Assembly: GCA_947247005.1 (NCBI GenBank)
Contig: OX365949.1
Span: forward strand, 1,746,001 to 1,810,000
Length of the DNA: 64,000 bases
From: Spisula solida
Lineage: Eukaryota > Mollusca > Bivalvia > Venerida > Mactridae
Reading direction: 5' to 3'
Every line of letters starts with the position of its first letter. Position 1 is the first letter of the stretch. The position numbers were made by a program, and so were the translations under genes. The notes under the pieces are model-generated. The model worked only from the letters and a program-made list of their open reading frames with translations, did not search any database and was not told where the DNA came from. Positions 43,031 through 54,932 of this stretch are shown piece by piece.

Positions 43031-44751
43031 CTGGTTCCTAAACTTGTTTACTTCCTAGTCATCATATACTTTACATGTATTCTCTGCATTTCACTGAGCT
43101 TTTTTTCATATGGTGCTTTTTTTTATTTGCAAAGTTCCTTTGTTACTAGTATCATTTATTTTAACATGTATATGTTTTATAGAATCTTTTATTGTTTTGT
43201 TGGAAGGATGTTTTTTTTATTTGGAATGAATCACATTGTTTGAAAATAATTCAACTTAATATGTAACCAATGGTGACTGCTCATATAAATTTGTATCCCT
43301 ATCTGGGATTCCTACAAAATGTTTCAAGTCGGGAAAATGCCTTTAATTTTTTTGGAAATGGGTGAAACTATTTTGTTGAAATAATAAAAATGAATGATAT
43401 CTTCTCCAAAACCAGTAGGCCTACAACTTGGGTGAATAGTATTTGATGGAACTTCACAGAAATGATATTTCATTTATTTTGTATCCATGACCCCAATAAT
43501 CTTGACCCTCTTGTTTCAATAATTTTGTAACCATGACCATCAAAATATTGGGCCTTTTATTTCAATATATTTGTATTCATGACAACCAGTACATTGGCCT
43601 TCAAACTGTTTAAGCATAGTTGAGTTCATTCGAACATTATAGATTTAGGGACCAGTGGGTTTCAGCATTTTTGTATTTTGGTTGAAGCTATTTAGTCTGT
43701 GACAAAACTTGTTTACAAATCAAGGGTTATGTTATTCATAAATTTTTTATGTACATTACTTTTACTTTCTTCTTATTTCCATGTCTGATAACAATGCTTC
43801 ACTCTGTAAGTTCCAAATATCTTATTGGGGAATTTCTGCGTTCCAAATATCTTATTGGGGAATTTCTGAATGTTAAGCAGAAATTGAGTCCATCAGCAAA
43901 GAACTAAATACCATAGATATGCAACTGCTATCCATTAAAGAGCCATTGTCGTTAAATTATCATGGCAAAAAAGAAGTGGCAAGAATTCTTTTGTGGCCAT
44001 TTTGTGGTATATTTTGTTTCTGACATCAACAAATCAAACAAATTCATGAAATATTGTTCACAGAATTCAGGACTTCTAAGTAAATTAGTTAAAAATCTAA
44101 GACTACATTAATATATTTAAACAAATCATAAATTTTGTATTATGACATGAAAAGTGTTGATCATCATTTTTCTGTATTGTGATATTGACTGGTACAAATT
44201 ACCAGTATTTTACAAATCTATTTTTTCTGATGAAAGGTTTTGCGGGTGAGGATATGAATTTGTTTGCCATGTATAATGTGTTCATTTTAATAACAATAGT
44301 CATTTTCATGGTGCAAAGTTTTGGTCCAATATTTGAGAAGATTAGTGTATTATATATATATAATCAAGTTATATTAATACACATGAAGAAATCATATTTA
44401 GGGAACATATTTAATACATTGTTTATATCACATTTAATCTAAATGAAATTTGATAGTATTTACATTTAATTTATATCACATTAAAATATCAATATAATTG
44501 ATATTATAAATATTTGTTTTGCCATTTACTGAAAATTCTTGTTTAACTAAGGAGTTATCATTATTCTAATTTTCTATGAGAAAACAATTTGTTATCAGTA
44601 TTTTGTTTCAAATAATTATTTTTATTTATTTACCATGTATAAGAAGTATTCCACAATGCCAGGTAATGTTTTTGTCTCTGTGAAATGCTGTATTATTTAT
44701 GTTTTAAAAGCAATGTTTTCAGTGTAAAGTTATAAAACATAGATTTAGAGA

Positions 44752-45052
44752 CTAGTCTGAAAATCCAAGCCTCTGATTTGTTGGTCTGACTTGAGTGTAA
44801 GTATTGACCAATGGCAAGGCTGCAGCCTGAAACTCTAGTCTCTGATTGGTTGATTCTGACTTGAGTTTAGATACTTACCAATGGCAAAGCTGCAGCCTGA
44901 AACTGTATGTCTCTGATGGGTTGATTTTGACTGGGGTTTAAATATTGACCGATGGCATGGCTGCGTTCTGAAACTCTAGTCTCCGATTGGTTGATTCTGA
45001 CTTGAGTTTAAATATTGACCAATGACAAGGCTACATTCTGAGACTGGTCTTC
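44752..45052. repeat. Four tandem units with inverted CCAAT boxes
   Basis: Units of about 80 bp: GAAACTCTAGTCTCTGATTG, GTTGATTCTGACTTGAG, TATTGACCAATGGCAAGGCT. Each unit has ATTGG then CCAAT, so it is partly palindromic. Confidence 0.9.
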
Positions 45053-47734
45053 AAACGTATTGTTTTATAGACTTTAAACTTTTGAAAAATGTATTTTGGA
45101 GCAATACAATATTGAAGTTTTGAAAGCTTATGTGATAGGAATCTATTTATTTCATCAACATTGTATATTATATTTTTAATTTTTAACTACGACAAGTAAA
45201 ATTCAGACCAGTGTTTATGTTGTGTTCATGTTGGCATTATTCTATAACTAATGTGTTTGTTTGTCTAATATGTGATGTATATATACAAAAGGTTGATGTA
45301 TTTTTGTTTTAGCTTGTACATTTTTATATCAAATGGAAATTTTATTTCTTTGCTTGCATTCTGTGTTATAATAAGATTTTAGTTGTCCGGTAAAATCTTG
45401 TTGATTAAGATCCTGGCTTGGAATTGATTTTGGAATTGACCTGATGTGAGAATGGACTTGATTAGGGAATTGTTCTTACTGGGGAATAGATATATCAGGG
45501 TATTAGTTCATATGTGTAACATATGTAGAGCAGTTGTGAGTTACTTGTGAAGGTTAGGACTGGTTGCAAACCAAGGAATAGTAGATCTACACATATGTAA
45601 CTAACTTCTATTCAATGACATTGTTTCTTGGAAAGTTTTTGTTTTGGAAAAAGTGCATATAATATAATATACATAACACAGTTTGTATGCTTAGATCAGA
45701 ACTAATCCATTATAAAATTGTGATAGTCTATGTTAAATTACTTGTATAATTCTATTGTAGCAATTATTGCATGCAGCTAGTCTGTGGTTATAAAAGTGTT
45801 ATTTATTTTTATGTATTGGTATTTTCTATTGTAAAAAGGTTGAAATATTGCATGTTATTATATGATAGATGTTTTCTTTGTGGTTTTTATTGTGATGTGT
45901 ATTTGTGCATGTTTTCAATGTTGTGGTCAAACCTTGTACTGTATCTAAAAATGCCTGCTTCTCAGGACAGTGAAGAAACATTCTTTTCAATGGCGTCTAG
46001 AAAATCTGGTTGTTTAAGATAAAAAATTTTCATTCCACGAAATAACATGGTAGACCGTAGCATTTTACGTGGTCTTTTGACATCTTTTGAATCACATTCT
46101 TTAACTGTACAAAAAGTTCAATATTTTATTACAAATTCTCAACCTGACTGTGAAATTATTTTGGAATCAAGATTTTCGTTGGTATAATTAAACATTCAAT
46201 CCTATAATATGTTTTTTCATAAGCACTTTTGTAGTGGTTCAGATTGGCTTTATCGTAATTTAAGGTATTTTGGCATTTTTATCGGGTAGAAAAAAGTTAT
46301 TTTATGTCTAATAAAAAATAAATCATGAAAATTTAGATACAAGGTTTGACAATAACACCGACTATGATGTTTAGCTTGTGTTTATTGGTTGTATGTTCCA
46401 AATATATCATACAAAAATTAAAGACTGCAGTTTATTTTATTTTTAGGTTTACTAGAGTGTTTTTAAAACATTTTTCTGTTGTAAGGAGAGATTGGAAATA
46501 TATCAAGAGGCCCTTTAGGAGGTCTGAGGTCCCTTACTCAATGACATGTGAATCAGTGATGGACCTTGTGCCCTTTTGGCCCTCTTGTTATATTTCCATC
46601 CCAACTCCTGACTGCAAAAATGTCCAGTAAACCTGAAAATACTCATTACTGTGGCCTAAGCATGTCAAGCTGTGTATATTGGGTTGTATGCTCTTGTATT
46701 TGATATATATTATAGGCTTCCGCAGAACGCTCTATAGAGTCTATATGAAATAATTGTTTTCTCAAATATTATTTTTGTTTTTCTTAAACCTACATATACA
46801 TAAACAAACAGCTGAAACATGTGATAAGATCATTCTTAATATTGTTTACGTAAGTTTGTGGGTTTTCTGGAATGTTACATATAAGACCAGACAGCCATCA
46901 GACCCTGCTAAGAATTAGAAAATGTTGCAAAGGATTAATATTTTCTTTTGCAACAAAGGTTGTATTTGTGAAAATAAATTACATTGCATTCATTTAACTA
47001 CAAATTGAAAGACGAATCTTGCTAACTTTTCATAGTTTTTATATACTTCACACATGTGAATCTATCTCGCAAGGTGATCTGATCAGTTGTTTATGAGTAC
47101 AAGTTAACATTGTACAATCTGAGGGCTGTATTAGAGAACATGCCCCTTTGTTATAAAGATATTTTATGAATCATGATTAATTGTGCTCTTTTACATTGCA
47201 ACCATTTAATTTTCTCTTAAGTTTATCAGAAAATAATACACTGCTTTCTTGAATGCTATCTATCTAACTTCATTTGTCATTAAGCGGCATGCGCAACTAA
47301 CCGCAAGGTTCATGAGATACCACATGATATACATATTGAGAATGAAGTGAAATGGCTAATCCATCATCTGCCACTTTCTTTTCAAGCGGCTAACCTATTG
47401 TGAACCAGCGTGCATTTAAGCGGCTAAAACTCAAACCAATGAAGCGATCAACCGTATCACAGCGCAGCCTGGTGAGGTTAATGAAGTCGGCCCTCTGTGT
47501 TCTATGTGGTGCTACTTTAATCTAGATGTGTGCAATATAATCAGGATTTTGTTTTTATAATTCAGTTTGTGATGTGTTTTGTTCTTTTAAATTCGATCTA
47601 AATCTGCTTCCAGTCTTCCTTGTTTCAACAGTCTGTTCTATCAATCCCTTATGAAGAAACACGTACATGGAAAATCTAAATATGTTGATACAGTCAAAAA
47701 TTACTTGTACAATGATCTGATTTTATAGTAGTTT

Positions 47735-48165
47735 TTAGCTCACCTGAGCTGAAGGCTCAAAGGAGAGTTATTGTGATCGCTGGATGTCCGGTCATCTGTC
47801 AACAATTAGATTGTGTATGCAATAGATTTGGTCAGCATGTTTGCCTTCACGAAATCTACGTTGGGATTGTATTTGGGGCATCTAGGGGCAAATCGTAAAA
47901 ACTTTGTGTGTGCGATAGCAGGCTGCATTTTTCATCAGATTTTAGTAATCTTTGGTGACAATAATTGTATATGGGTCATCTGGTGTCAAAAAACAGGAAT
48001 TGTTCTTCAGACTTTCCCATACTTGTATATGACACAACAGAAGCATACAGATGGTAGCTTGTGTGTTATCAGGTTAATACTAGGTCCTGAGGTTCTTATA
48101 TTCAATATGAAACCTGGTAAAAGTACTCAGATGAGCAATACTGGGCCACTTGGCCCTCTTGTACA
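47735..48165 (+). repeat. Dispersed repeat TTAGCTCACC, copy 2
   Basis: TTTAGCTCACCTGAGCTGAA to GGGCCACTTGGCCCTCTTGT. An incidental 139-codon frame runs through it. A truncated 3' end of the family is at about 46545-46590. Confidence 0.8.
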
Positions 48166-48584
48166 AATAGATTTACTGTGTGTACAGTCATGTAGTTGTG
48201 ATTTCTGCATCCTGGTGAAAGCATCTATATAATTGTCCTGTTGTAATGTCAAACATTATTGTCTCATTCACTGCAGACTACATTGCTTATAGCATTGTCT
48301 TGTCCCGTATTTGTTATGTACATATAGTTTACAGTACAGATATAACGTTTTGTGATATAAAATCTATATTTAATGACGATAATATATGCATATCCCACCG
48401 TAAGAAGCTCCTATATCTGATAGGCCACTCAGCCTAAAGCTGCAATCTCCTGACTAAGAAAATAGCCAGCATATTTTGGTTATTGGGTAATTGACTTTGT
48501 TGGATCATTAGGGCACATGTTAACCAATTTTAGTTGATGTAAGAATGATCTAGAACATGCTCTCAGTAATTACGTCTTCCTGAT

Positions 48585-48855
48585 ATAATGGGGGAAACAT
48601 GTTGATTTTTTGCTTGACGTCTGTCTGGATTGAGGGATGTCACAAAGTTTGTCTGTGCTCGTTCTCTTTAACTATTGATCTGATTTCAATGCAACTTCAC
48701 ATGAATAGTTGGCTCGTTCTCTTTAACTATTGATCTGATTTCAATGCAACTTCACATGAATAGTTGGTACCAAGCCTTGTTGTGCATATTGTCAGAAATT
48801 TAAGAGCAAGTTATTTTTTTGTTATGGCCCTTTATAGGAGATATTCACTTTTGTG
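48585..48855 (+). repeat. Dispersed repeat GGATGGATGTCACAAAG, copy 5 with internal duplication
   Basis: GAGGGATGTCACAAAGTTTG, then GCTCGTTCTCTTTAACTATT...AATAGTTGG directly duplicated (about 48659 and 48713), then AAGCCTTGTTGTGCATATTG. Confidence 0.75.
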
Positions 48856-49854
48856 TCAAAAACCTCAAGTTATATTCCATTTCATTATGTAAAATGCACA
48901 TATCAATTTAAAGACTGTCCCACTTTAATATCTCTGTTGATTACAAATGTTCAACAAAACCATCTGTGGGCTTTGATATTGCTAATGCAATTCATTGATA
49001 TTTGCTTAGCTTTGATGTTTTAAGACTTGCAATAATTTAACCAAACTTACATCCATATTTTGGCTAAATGGCTTTTTTCAAGATCTGAAAAAAAATATTT
49101 TTCGAAACTACATCATCAATAAATTTATATTTGTGATTCCCTATAGGATCTTTTTGCCATACTGTGCATATTGGACCAGGGATGTGTTGCACGCCTGTAT
49201 ATTCATATATGTATAGAGTGAATTAGACTGGGTCAACTGCTAACATATTTTATGGGTATAATTTCAAATCTCTACAATTTAACCAGCAAGTATAGTAATG
49301 CTTATTCCTTAAATCTTTAAAAAAGACAATGCAGCCATCTGTGCACTTAAAATATACGCAAAACTTCATGTATCTCAATTACTTCATTAGGTCATGGAAT
49401 TATATCATGATTAGGTATCAAACACTTGTTGTGATTGGTTTCCTATATATGTGTATGTAACATACTGGTTGGTTTGGTACAGTCTGTTTATTTAGGTCTG
49501 TCACTTGTATACAAACATAGCAATATCAGAATATTGTATTCTTGTTTTAATCATTTTAATTGGAGAAAAAGGCAGTGGAAACCATTACCTTGTTTACTAA
49601 GCTACATATTAATACACATAATGTCTTTGAAAGTAAGACATTAATAAGAGACCTTGCTACGTTTTTGTACACAATGATATGGAAGAGACATTGCAATGTT
49701 TTTGTACACAATGATATGGAAGCAAGTCACTGATCTGTATAAACGATTTGTATGAAAAGATATATGGGATGTTTACACTGTTTAGCTATGTTCTTATTAT
49801 TGTACAAGTCATGTATGTTTGCTTGTATAGGGTTGATGGTTAAACAAGTTCAGT

Positions 49855-49950
49855 TTGGAGACCAGTCTAATAATGCTAGTTTCTGATTGGTTGCTTCTTG
49901 GCTCAGTTTGAAAATTGACCAATGGAATTGCTGCATTTGTAGAATGGACT
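49855..49950. repeat. CTGATTGGTT...GACCAAT repeat, single copy
   Basis: GTTTCTGATTGGTTGCTTC and AAAATTGACCAATGGAATTG; same family as 44752-45052. Confidence 0.7.
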
Positions 49951-50268
49951 CCACACTTGAAATTTGTAATATTTAGACCCAGTCTATAGTTTGATTGTTG
50001 TTATAGAGATGTGGCTTCAGCGATCCATCGAAATAGGCCTACATTTATTTTGTAGATCACATTTGTTAGTAAAATTGTCAAAGAAGACTTAGTTTGTTAT
50101 TTTTAGTAGGATATGAGCAGTATCACGAAGTTGATCAAATCACAACACTGAACAGTTTAAATTCCTTTTAATATTACATCACTAATTGCTCACTTCTTAA
50201 GTATAATAAATAGTAAAATGTACTGGAATACCATAAATCCAACCTCCACTCATCAAGGATACATCAAC

Positions 50269-50721
50269 CAGGGTTCCCACAATTTTCTAAAACAAAATTC
50301 CCTGACTTTTCCCTGATTTTTCCCTGACCACAGAGTAGTTTTCCCTGACTTTTTAGAGAGATCGGGTGACACGGCATCTTTTTGCTAGAGCAAAATATGG
50401 CAATTAAATAGAGAAAAGGAGACTATATTGCTTTATATGGAACAAAAAAGTTTAAGGTGGAAGTTTTTTAAGGCTGTTGATTGAAATAAAATTATTATAA
50501 CTTAGAATTGTTCCGAGCGAGCATAGGAATTTCTCAGTCATAGGTATTTTATTAATAGGAAATGACACTTATCAACAGCTTCAATGAAAAAATCCCTGAC
50601 TTTTCCCTGACTTTTGCTCATTTTCTAGATTTCCCTGACTAATTTCAAAATTCCCTGACTTTTCCCTGACCTTGAAAAAATTATGTTTTTCCCTGACTTT
50701 TCCCTGACCGTGGGAACCCTG
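50269..50721. mobile_element. TIR element CAGGGTTCCCAC, hAT-like ends
   Basis: Perfect 12-bp ends CAGGGTTCCCAC (50269-50280) and GTGGGAACCCTG (50710-50721). TCAAC flanks both sides (50264-50268, 50722-50726). TCCCTGACTTTTCCCTGA is repeated near both ends in the same orientation. No coding. CAGGG ends suggest hAT, but the flanking duplication is 5 rather than 8 bp. Confidence 0.8.
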
Positions 50722-50906
50722 TCAACAATCTTCTTCCACCCATCGGATTCAAGAATACGTCAGCGCTAGCATCATTGACTGTTCAACTCCACTTATACTT
50801 TGGTAAACAAACAGCAACTTTCTGCTGTAACAGCAGCTGCCTACTCAACCCCACAATACAGCAACATCGTCATCAGCAGTAGTAGAAGCTTTTCCAGGGT
50901 CCCTGG

Positions 50907-51330
50907 TACACAGGAAAAATTTCAGCGTATGTTTTTCACTCGAAAAGCGTACGCCTGGCGTACGCCATTTGGCGTACGAACAGCGTAAATTAAGGTCCAC
51001 GTACGCCTGGCGTAGCGTATGCCATTTGGCGTACGAAAAGCGTGCGAATGGCATACGCTTTCCATATGCACTGATTTTTTGGCGTACGCAATGCGTACGA
51101 AAAGCATACGCTGTCCAAAGTATACGCTTTTCGTACGCCAAATGTAAAATAATTATATAGGTGAAAATTTAATTTGGTGTACGCCTAAAATCGTACCCAA
51201 ATCGTATGCTTTTTTGGCGTACGCCCTTCATACGCCAAAAAAATCATACGAAAAGCGTACGAACGGCGTACGCATTGCGTACGCCAGACCTAAGCGTAAG
51301 CCAGGCGTACGCCATAATTTTTGCTGTGTA
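50907..51330. mobile_element. TIR element filled with CGTACGCC repeats
   Basis: Ends TACACAGGAAAAATT (50907-50921) and AATTTTTGCTGTGTA (51316-51330) are inverted with one mismatch. The interior holds many copies of GGCGTACG and GCGTACGC on both strands. No real ORF, though several incidental ones appear. Confidence 0.8.
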
Positions 51331-51739
51331 GAAGCGATCTGGTGAAACTCTCATTACAATTACATAATCAGCTATAGTAGGAGCTACCTTCAGGTACTAG
51401 TGTAACCCAACACTTTTATACCCGATAATAGCAGTATCAGGGCATATGCATTGTCATCCACACAAAGTATCATAAGTAGCTGTGACTCGCACAGTATCAC
51501 CAGCAACCAGCAACAGTAAAGTCAAGTATTTCGTTAAAAAATTAGAGTAAGATCATCTTGATCAGCAGCTATACTTTATCAGAATGAAGTCCAATTTAGG
51601 GACAAATATTTCATAAATAACACTGTTTTTAAAATATTTCACTCTTCCTTTAATATTTCGCCATAAAGGCTTTATCAAAAATTATAAAGATTCCTTCTTT
51701 CCTACATGTTCAGCTTGATTGTTCAAAAGCATAAATAAA

Positions 51740-51958
51740 ATGGCGCAATTTTGATAAACAGGATATGACGTCATGACGTCATTATTGACGTCAAACATTG
51801 TCATACAATATTGCGCCAAATTTGACTTAACAGATAAAAGTGCATTACTAAATTTATTTGTTTTGGCCTTAAAATGTTATTACTACATATTTTTCTGTAA
51901 CCCAATTGCTGGCTTCTATTGTTCCTTGTTGAATTTTTCTGTAATGCACTTTTATCTC
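51740..51958. repeat. Nested inverted repeats around CRE motifs
   Basis: TGGCGCAAT (51741) and ATTGCGCCA (51809) flank three CRE motifs; AGATAAAAGTGCATTAC (51832-51848) pairs perfectly with 51941-51957. Confidence 0.75.
51766..51793. promoter_or_regulatory. Three perfect CRE motifs in 28 bp
   Basis: TGACGTCA at 51766-51773, 51774-51781 (directly abutting) and 51786-51793; a fourth at 52313-52320. Candidate CREB/ATF sites about 0.6-1.1 kb upstream of the Cys-rich gene ATG. TGACGTCA also occurs in nearby transposons, so function is uncertain. Confidence 0.4.
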
Positions 51959-52344
51959 TAAAATAAGAAAAAATACATATGCATTGATTTTATCTTAGAT
52001 AATTTACCCATATAGTTCTATATATTAGCTTTGAATTTTCGTATGAATTATGTCGAAGTCACATATTTCGTTGCTATGGTGACCAATTTTGGAAAAGTGC
52101 TCCGATTGAGAAAAGCAAGGAGATAGTTAATTAAAACAGTAGTAACTATTCTCTAAATCCGAACAATTTCGAATATGATATATATTTTAAAAATTAAAAC
52201 ATAATTCTAACACGTGATACTATTTTGAACAGTTTATGCCAAGAATTCATTAACATATTTAATTATGAAATATTTGTTACAGTTACGTCAAATAACGTTC
52301 GAATGACGTTTGTGACGTCACACAAAAATCTCTGAATAGTGACT

Positions 52345-52352
52345 CTATAAAA
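52345..52352 (+). promoter_or_regulatory. Possible TATA box
   Basis: CTATAAAA about 25 bp after a CRE (52313-52320), 565 bp before the Cys-rich gene ATG. It would need a long or spliced 5' UTR. Weak. Confidence 0.2.
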
Positions 52353-52915
52353 CAGCTGTAACTTCCTTAAAACTCGAGATATCAACAAAATGTCCTGTAC
52401 GTTTTGCTTCAATATGATTATTCTTTATAAGCATTGAAAATCTCAAAATCAATATTTTTGTCAAAATAGCAGGTTTTCCTGGAGACTGGCTCATATATAT
52501 CACACGATCATTTGAATTCCAGATTGTGGTGGCAGGTTTTGTTATGCTGACGACAGCTAGCGATTCATTTGTAAACTGTCGTGATGGTCCAGACAACGTT
52601 AGTATATTCTCCTTTCCTTTCTTTAGTAAACTTCCTGTTGTACAGCGTTATACAAGTACGTGTCAGCATAGCAATAATGTGTAGGAGAAGTTTGAAAGCA
52701 ATAGAGACTGGTCATCGTTGTCCGAAACAAACTATGGAGGTCATACACCTACAATCGTAGTTAAATAATAATTTACATATTTCAAAACAACTAGATATGA
52801 CTTGTAGTGTTTCACTAAGATGTGTGAAAAGACAATAGTTGGCCAAAATCTGAATTATTAACTTTAACTTGTTTTTGAACTGCTTTTTTGTGATAGTATC
52901 ATTATAATAATAGAC

Positions 52916-53110
52916 ATGATTGTACGTGTAGTGAAAAGCTTGATATATATACTCTTAATTTGCGTTTCTTTTAAACAGCACTTGGCACAATGTGAATTTG
53001 GTAGCATATGTGCTTGGAATAAGTGCCACTGTGGTCAAGGTAGAAAAGGATGCAGTTTGATATGCACGAGCAATATGAAACAATGGTGTAATGGTCTATC
53101 AGAGGGCGAT
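52916..53110 (+). CDS. Cys-rich secreted protein, exon 1
   Basis: Residues 1-65: signal peptide plus seven mature Cys with the cluster CAWNKCHCG. The start ATG at 52916 is the first Met before the hydrophobic core. Ends in phase 0 at GGCGAT|GTGAGT. Confidence 0.72.
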
Positions 53111-54932
53111 GTGAGTAAACATGTGTAAACATATATACATACAAGTTTTGTATACCATGCGATGCTTCTTAGAGTAAGAGCGAACAAATATATAACAACC
53201 ATTTTCATCAACAAAATGGCATGGTATATTATATCAATAAATTTTATTATTATGACAAATACATGTAATAAATACGAAGCAGGACTATGAATTTTATGAA
53301 TCTTATTTCAATAACACATACTTCTTTTCACTTGAAATGCTAATAAATTTTCCTTCATGAAAGGTTCGTAATTTGTTTTGCATTGACAACTTATGCATCG
53401 GTTATATGTTAAACTTTGTAGAGATGTTTCGCTTCTCAATCTGCCTGGGAATGTGTAAAGTTTGGAAGAAAGTTAATGTGTCTGCAAAATCCTCTCCGCC
53501 CGGGTAAGTTCAGTACACGTACTACAGTGAACCATCTAGTAGCCGCCCTTCTTAAGCTTCTAAATTAATTTCATTTGAATATATACTAAGCTCATCTGAA
53601 CATTTCTGTAAAATTATTTTAATCCATTTTTTTTGTCATATTATCTAAAGCGTTAGCAATTTTATGTGATAAGACTAGGACAAAAATGTATAAAAACCTT
53701 TTTTAATTTGTTGAAGCTATTGTCTCTTAATAATGCGACAAACGCTTGTAAAAAAAGTTATTTTCAGCAGCAACTTTACTGCAATGACTCTAATTCAGAA
53801 TGGTTTAGCGAACAAAAAGGATTAATTTAAAACGAAATGTTCAGATTTACACGGCATATTTTTAAAACAGCCATTCTAATATTAAGTATGCTCAATTTCA
53901 GCCCACAGTCGTACTTTCAGATTAGCATTGATTTGCTCATGGGTTATTTTAATGTGTACCCTTATTAGTCATAATAAAGTTATTAATGTTGTATTTGTTT
54001 CGTTTAACATTTGGAGGTTTTAGAAACACATGAAGTTTCATTTTGTTCAGCTTATTGATTGCGTTTACAGTTCTTAAAACTGGTTACTCGATGCCTAACG
54101 TTCTGATACGATCCATGGACACGTGTTCACCAAGAATTAATAGGGTTTTTGCTATTTTTCGAAAGTATTTGTTAAATTAAGAAATATATTTTCCGGAGTA
54201 TTTACATAATACCTACACATCTTCAGGAACCTTCAAAACATTTATTTTCTTTTTAAAAAAGTGGATTATTGTACTGGTCTCAGACATTCTGGATCCAGAT
54301 GGAAAGTCCAGCTTCAATTTGTTAAGCACAGTTTTTCTGTCATGATGTTTTATAACTTATGTATTTGCTTTTTAAATCTAAGGATATATGAATAATGTTA
54401 CCTCTGCGTAAAAGAAATTGTCTTTCTATTAAAATATTTTATCTATTTATATGGATTAAAATAAAATTGAGCTCGGGTCTGATCCTAAACACCAATTCTG
54501 TGTGAACACGAGACTTGGGTACTGTTTTATCAAACACATACGAAAATCCTAAACTTACGATCAAAATTAAATTCCTTATAATGCTTTTAAATCTACAAAT
54601 AGGGGACATATATAATTTGTAGGAGATCATTAACTGACTCATTGGTAATATTGCATATTCATTTACTACCATTTGAAGCAGTCAAATAATTTTTTGAAAA
54701 TCAAATTTGAACGTGAATTTACGATTTTCCTAAATGCTTTGATGAAACAGTACCCTGAGGTCAACTAACACTGAAATGAGAATACGGGGACGGCACCAAT
54801 AAACCAATGTTTGTTTTATTTTCAGTGTGTATTCGAATGGATGCCGCGTATGGTGTTGGTGAAGGTTACACTGCCGCTAATGGCACGTTCTGTCCATGTG
54901 TACCAAGAGGGGTATTTGATTGTAATGTGTAA
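52916..54932 (+). CDS. Secreted cysteine-rich protein, 3 exons, family unknown
   Basis: Exons 52916-53110, 53422-53503 and 54826-54932 join in frame through GTGAGT/AG and GTAAGT/AG introns to give 127 residues. Residues 1-25 look like a signal peptide: Arg and Lys near the start, core LIYILLICVSF, then QHLAQ before the first mature Cys at 26. The mature part has 14 Cys (26, 32, 37, 39, 46, 50, 58, 67, 76, 85, 94, 115, 117, 125), an even number that suits seven disulfides. Cys 58 to 94 are spaced exactly every nine residues. One sequon, NGT, is at 111. No transmembrane segment follows. I do not recognise the family; host defence, matrix or signalling peptide are all open. It could be longer 5' if an upstream exon exists. 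Signal peptide, cysteine density and clean splice sites argue for a real gene. Confidence 0.72.
53422..53503 (+). CDS. Cys-rich secreted protein, exon 2
   Basis: Residues 66-92 plus one base of Val. It supplies Cys 67, 76 and 85, each nine residues apart. Acceptor TTTGTAG, donor GTAAGT. Confidence 0.68.
54517..54755. mobile_element. MITE family ACTGTTTTATCAAAGCACTT, copy 3
   Basis: Ends GGGTACTGTTTTATCAAACA and complement, 239 bp, within the second intron of the Cys-rich gene, 70 bp before exon 3. Confidence 0.8.
54826..54932 (+). CDS. Cys-rich secreted protein, exon 3 with stop
   Basis: Residues 93-127 and stop TAA (54930-54932). Cys 94, 115, 117 and 125, sequon NGT, ending FDCNV. Acceptor TTTTCAG. 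A possible AATAAA signal lies at 55091. A MITE (54517-54755) sits in the preceding intron, 70 bp upstream. Confidence 0.7.

Larger units (their letters stand above)
41422..52915. other. Region between KCC and the Cys-rich gene
   Basis: No gene I can support in 11.5 kb. Beyond the repeats listed separately, 43100-44700, 45060-47700 and 48900-49850 are very AT-rich with only incidental frames. Part may be KCC 3' UTR; several AATAAA motifs exist but none stands out. Confidence 0.7.

Noticed and set aside
44179..44442. 87-codon hydrophobic frame
   Set aside because: AT-rich codons give Ile/Phe/Tyr-rich translations by chance; no conserved motif.
47813..48232. 139-codon plus-strand frame
   Set aside because: It lies within the dispersed TTAGCTCACC repeat family and is not preserved in the other copies.
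50845..51160. Overlapping frames on both strands rich in FAYAKR-like repeats
   Set aside because: They are translations of the CGTACGCC repeat and open in several frames at once.
52345..52596. Minus-strand 83-codon frame, and a plus-strand candidate exon at 52525-52599
   Set aside because: No homology or signal recognised; the plus-strand piece has a weak GTTAGT donor and no matching partner in phase with support.
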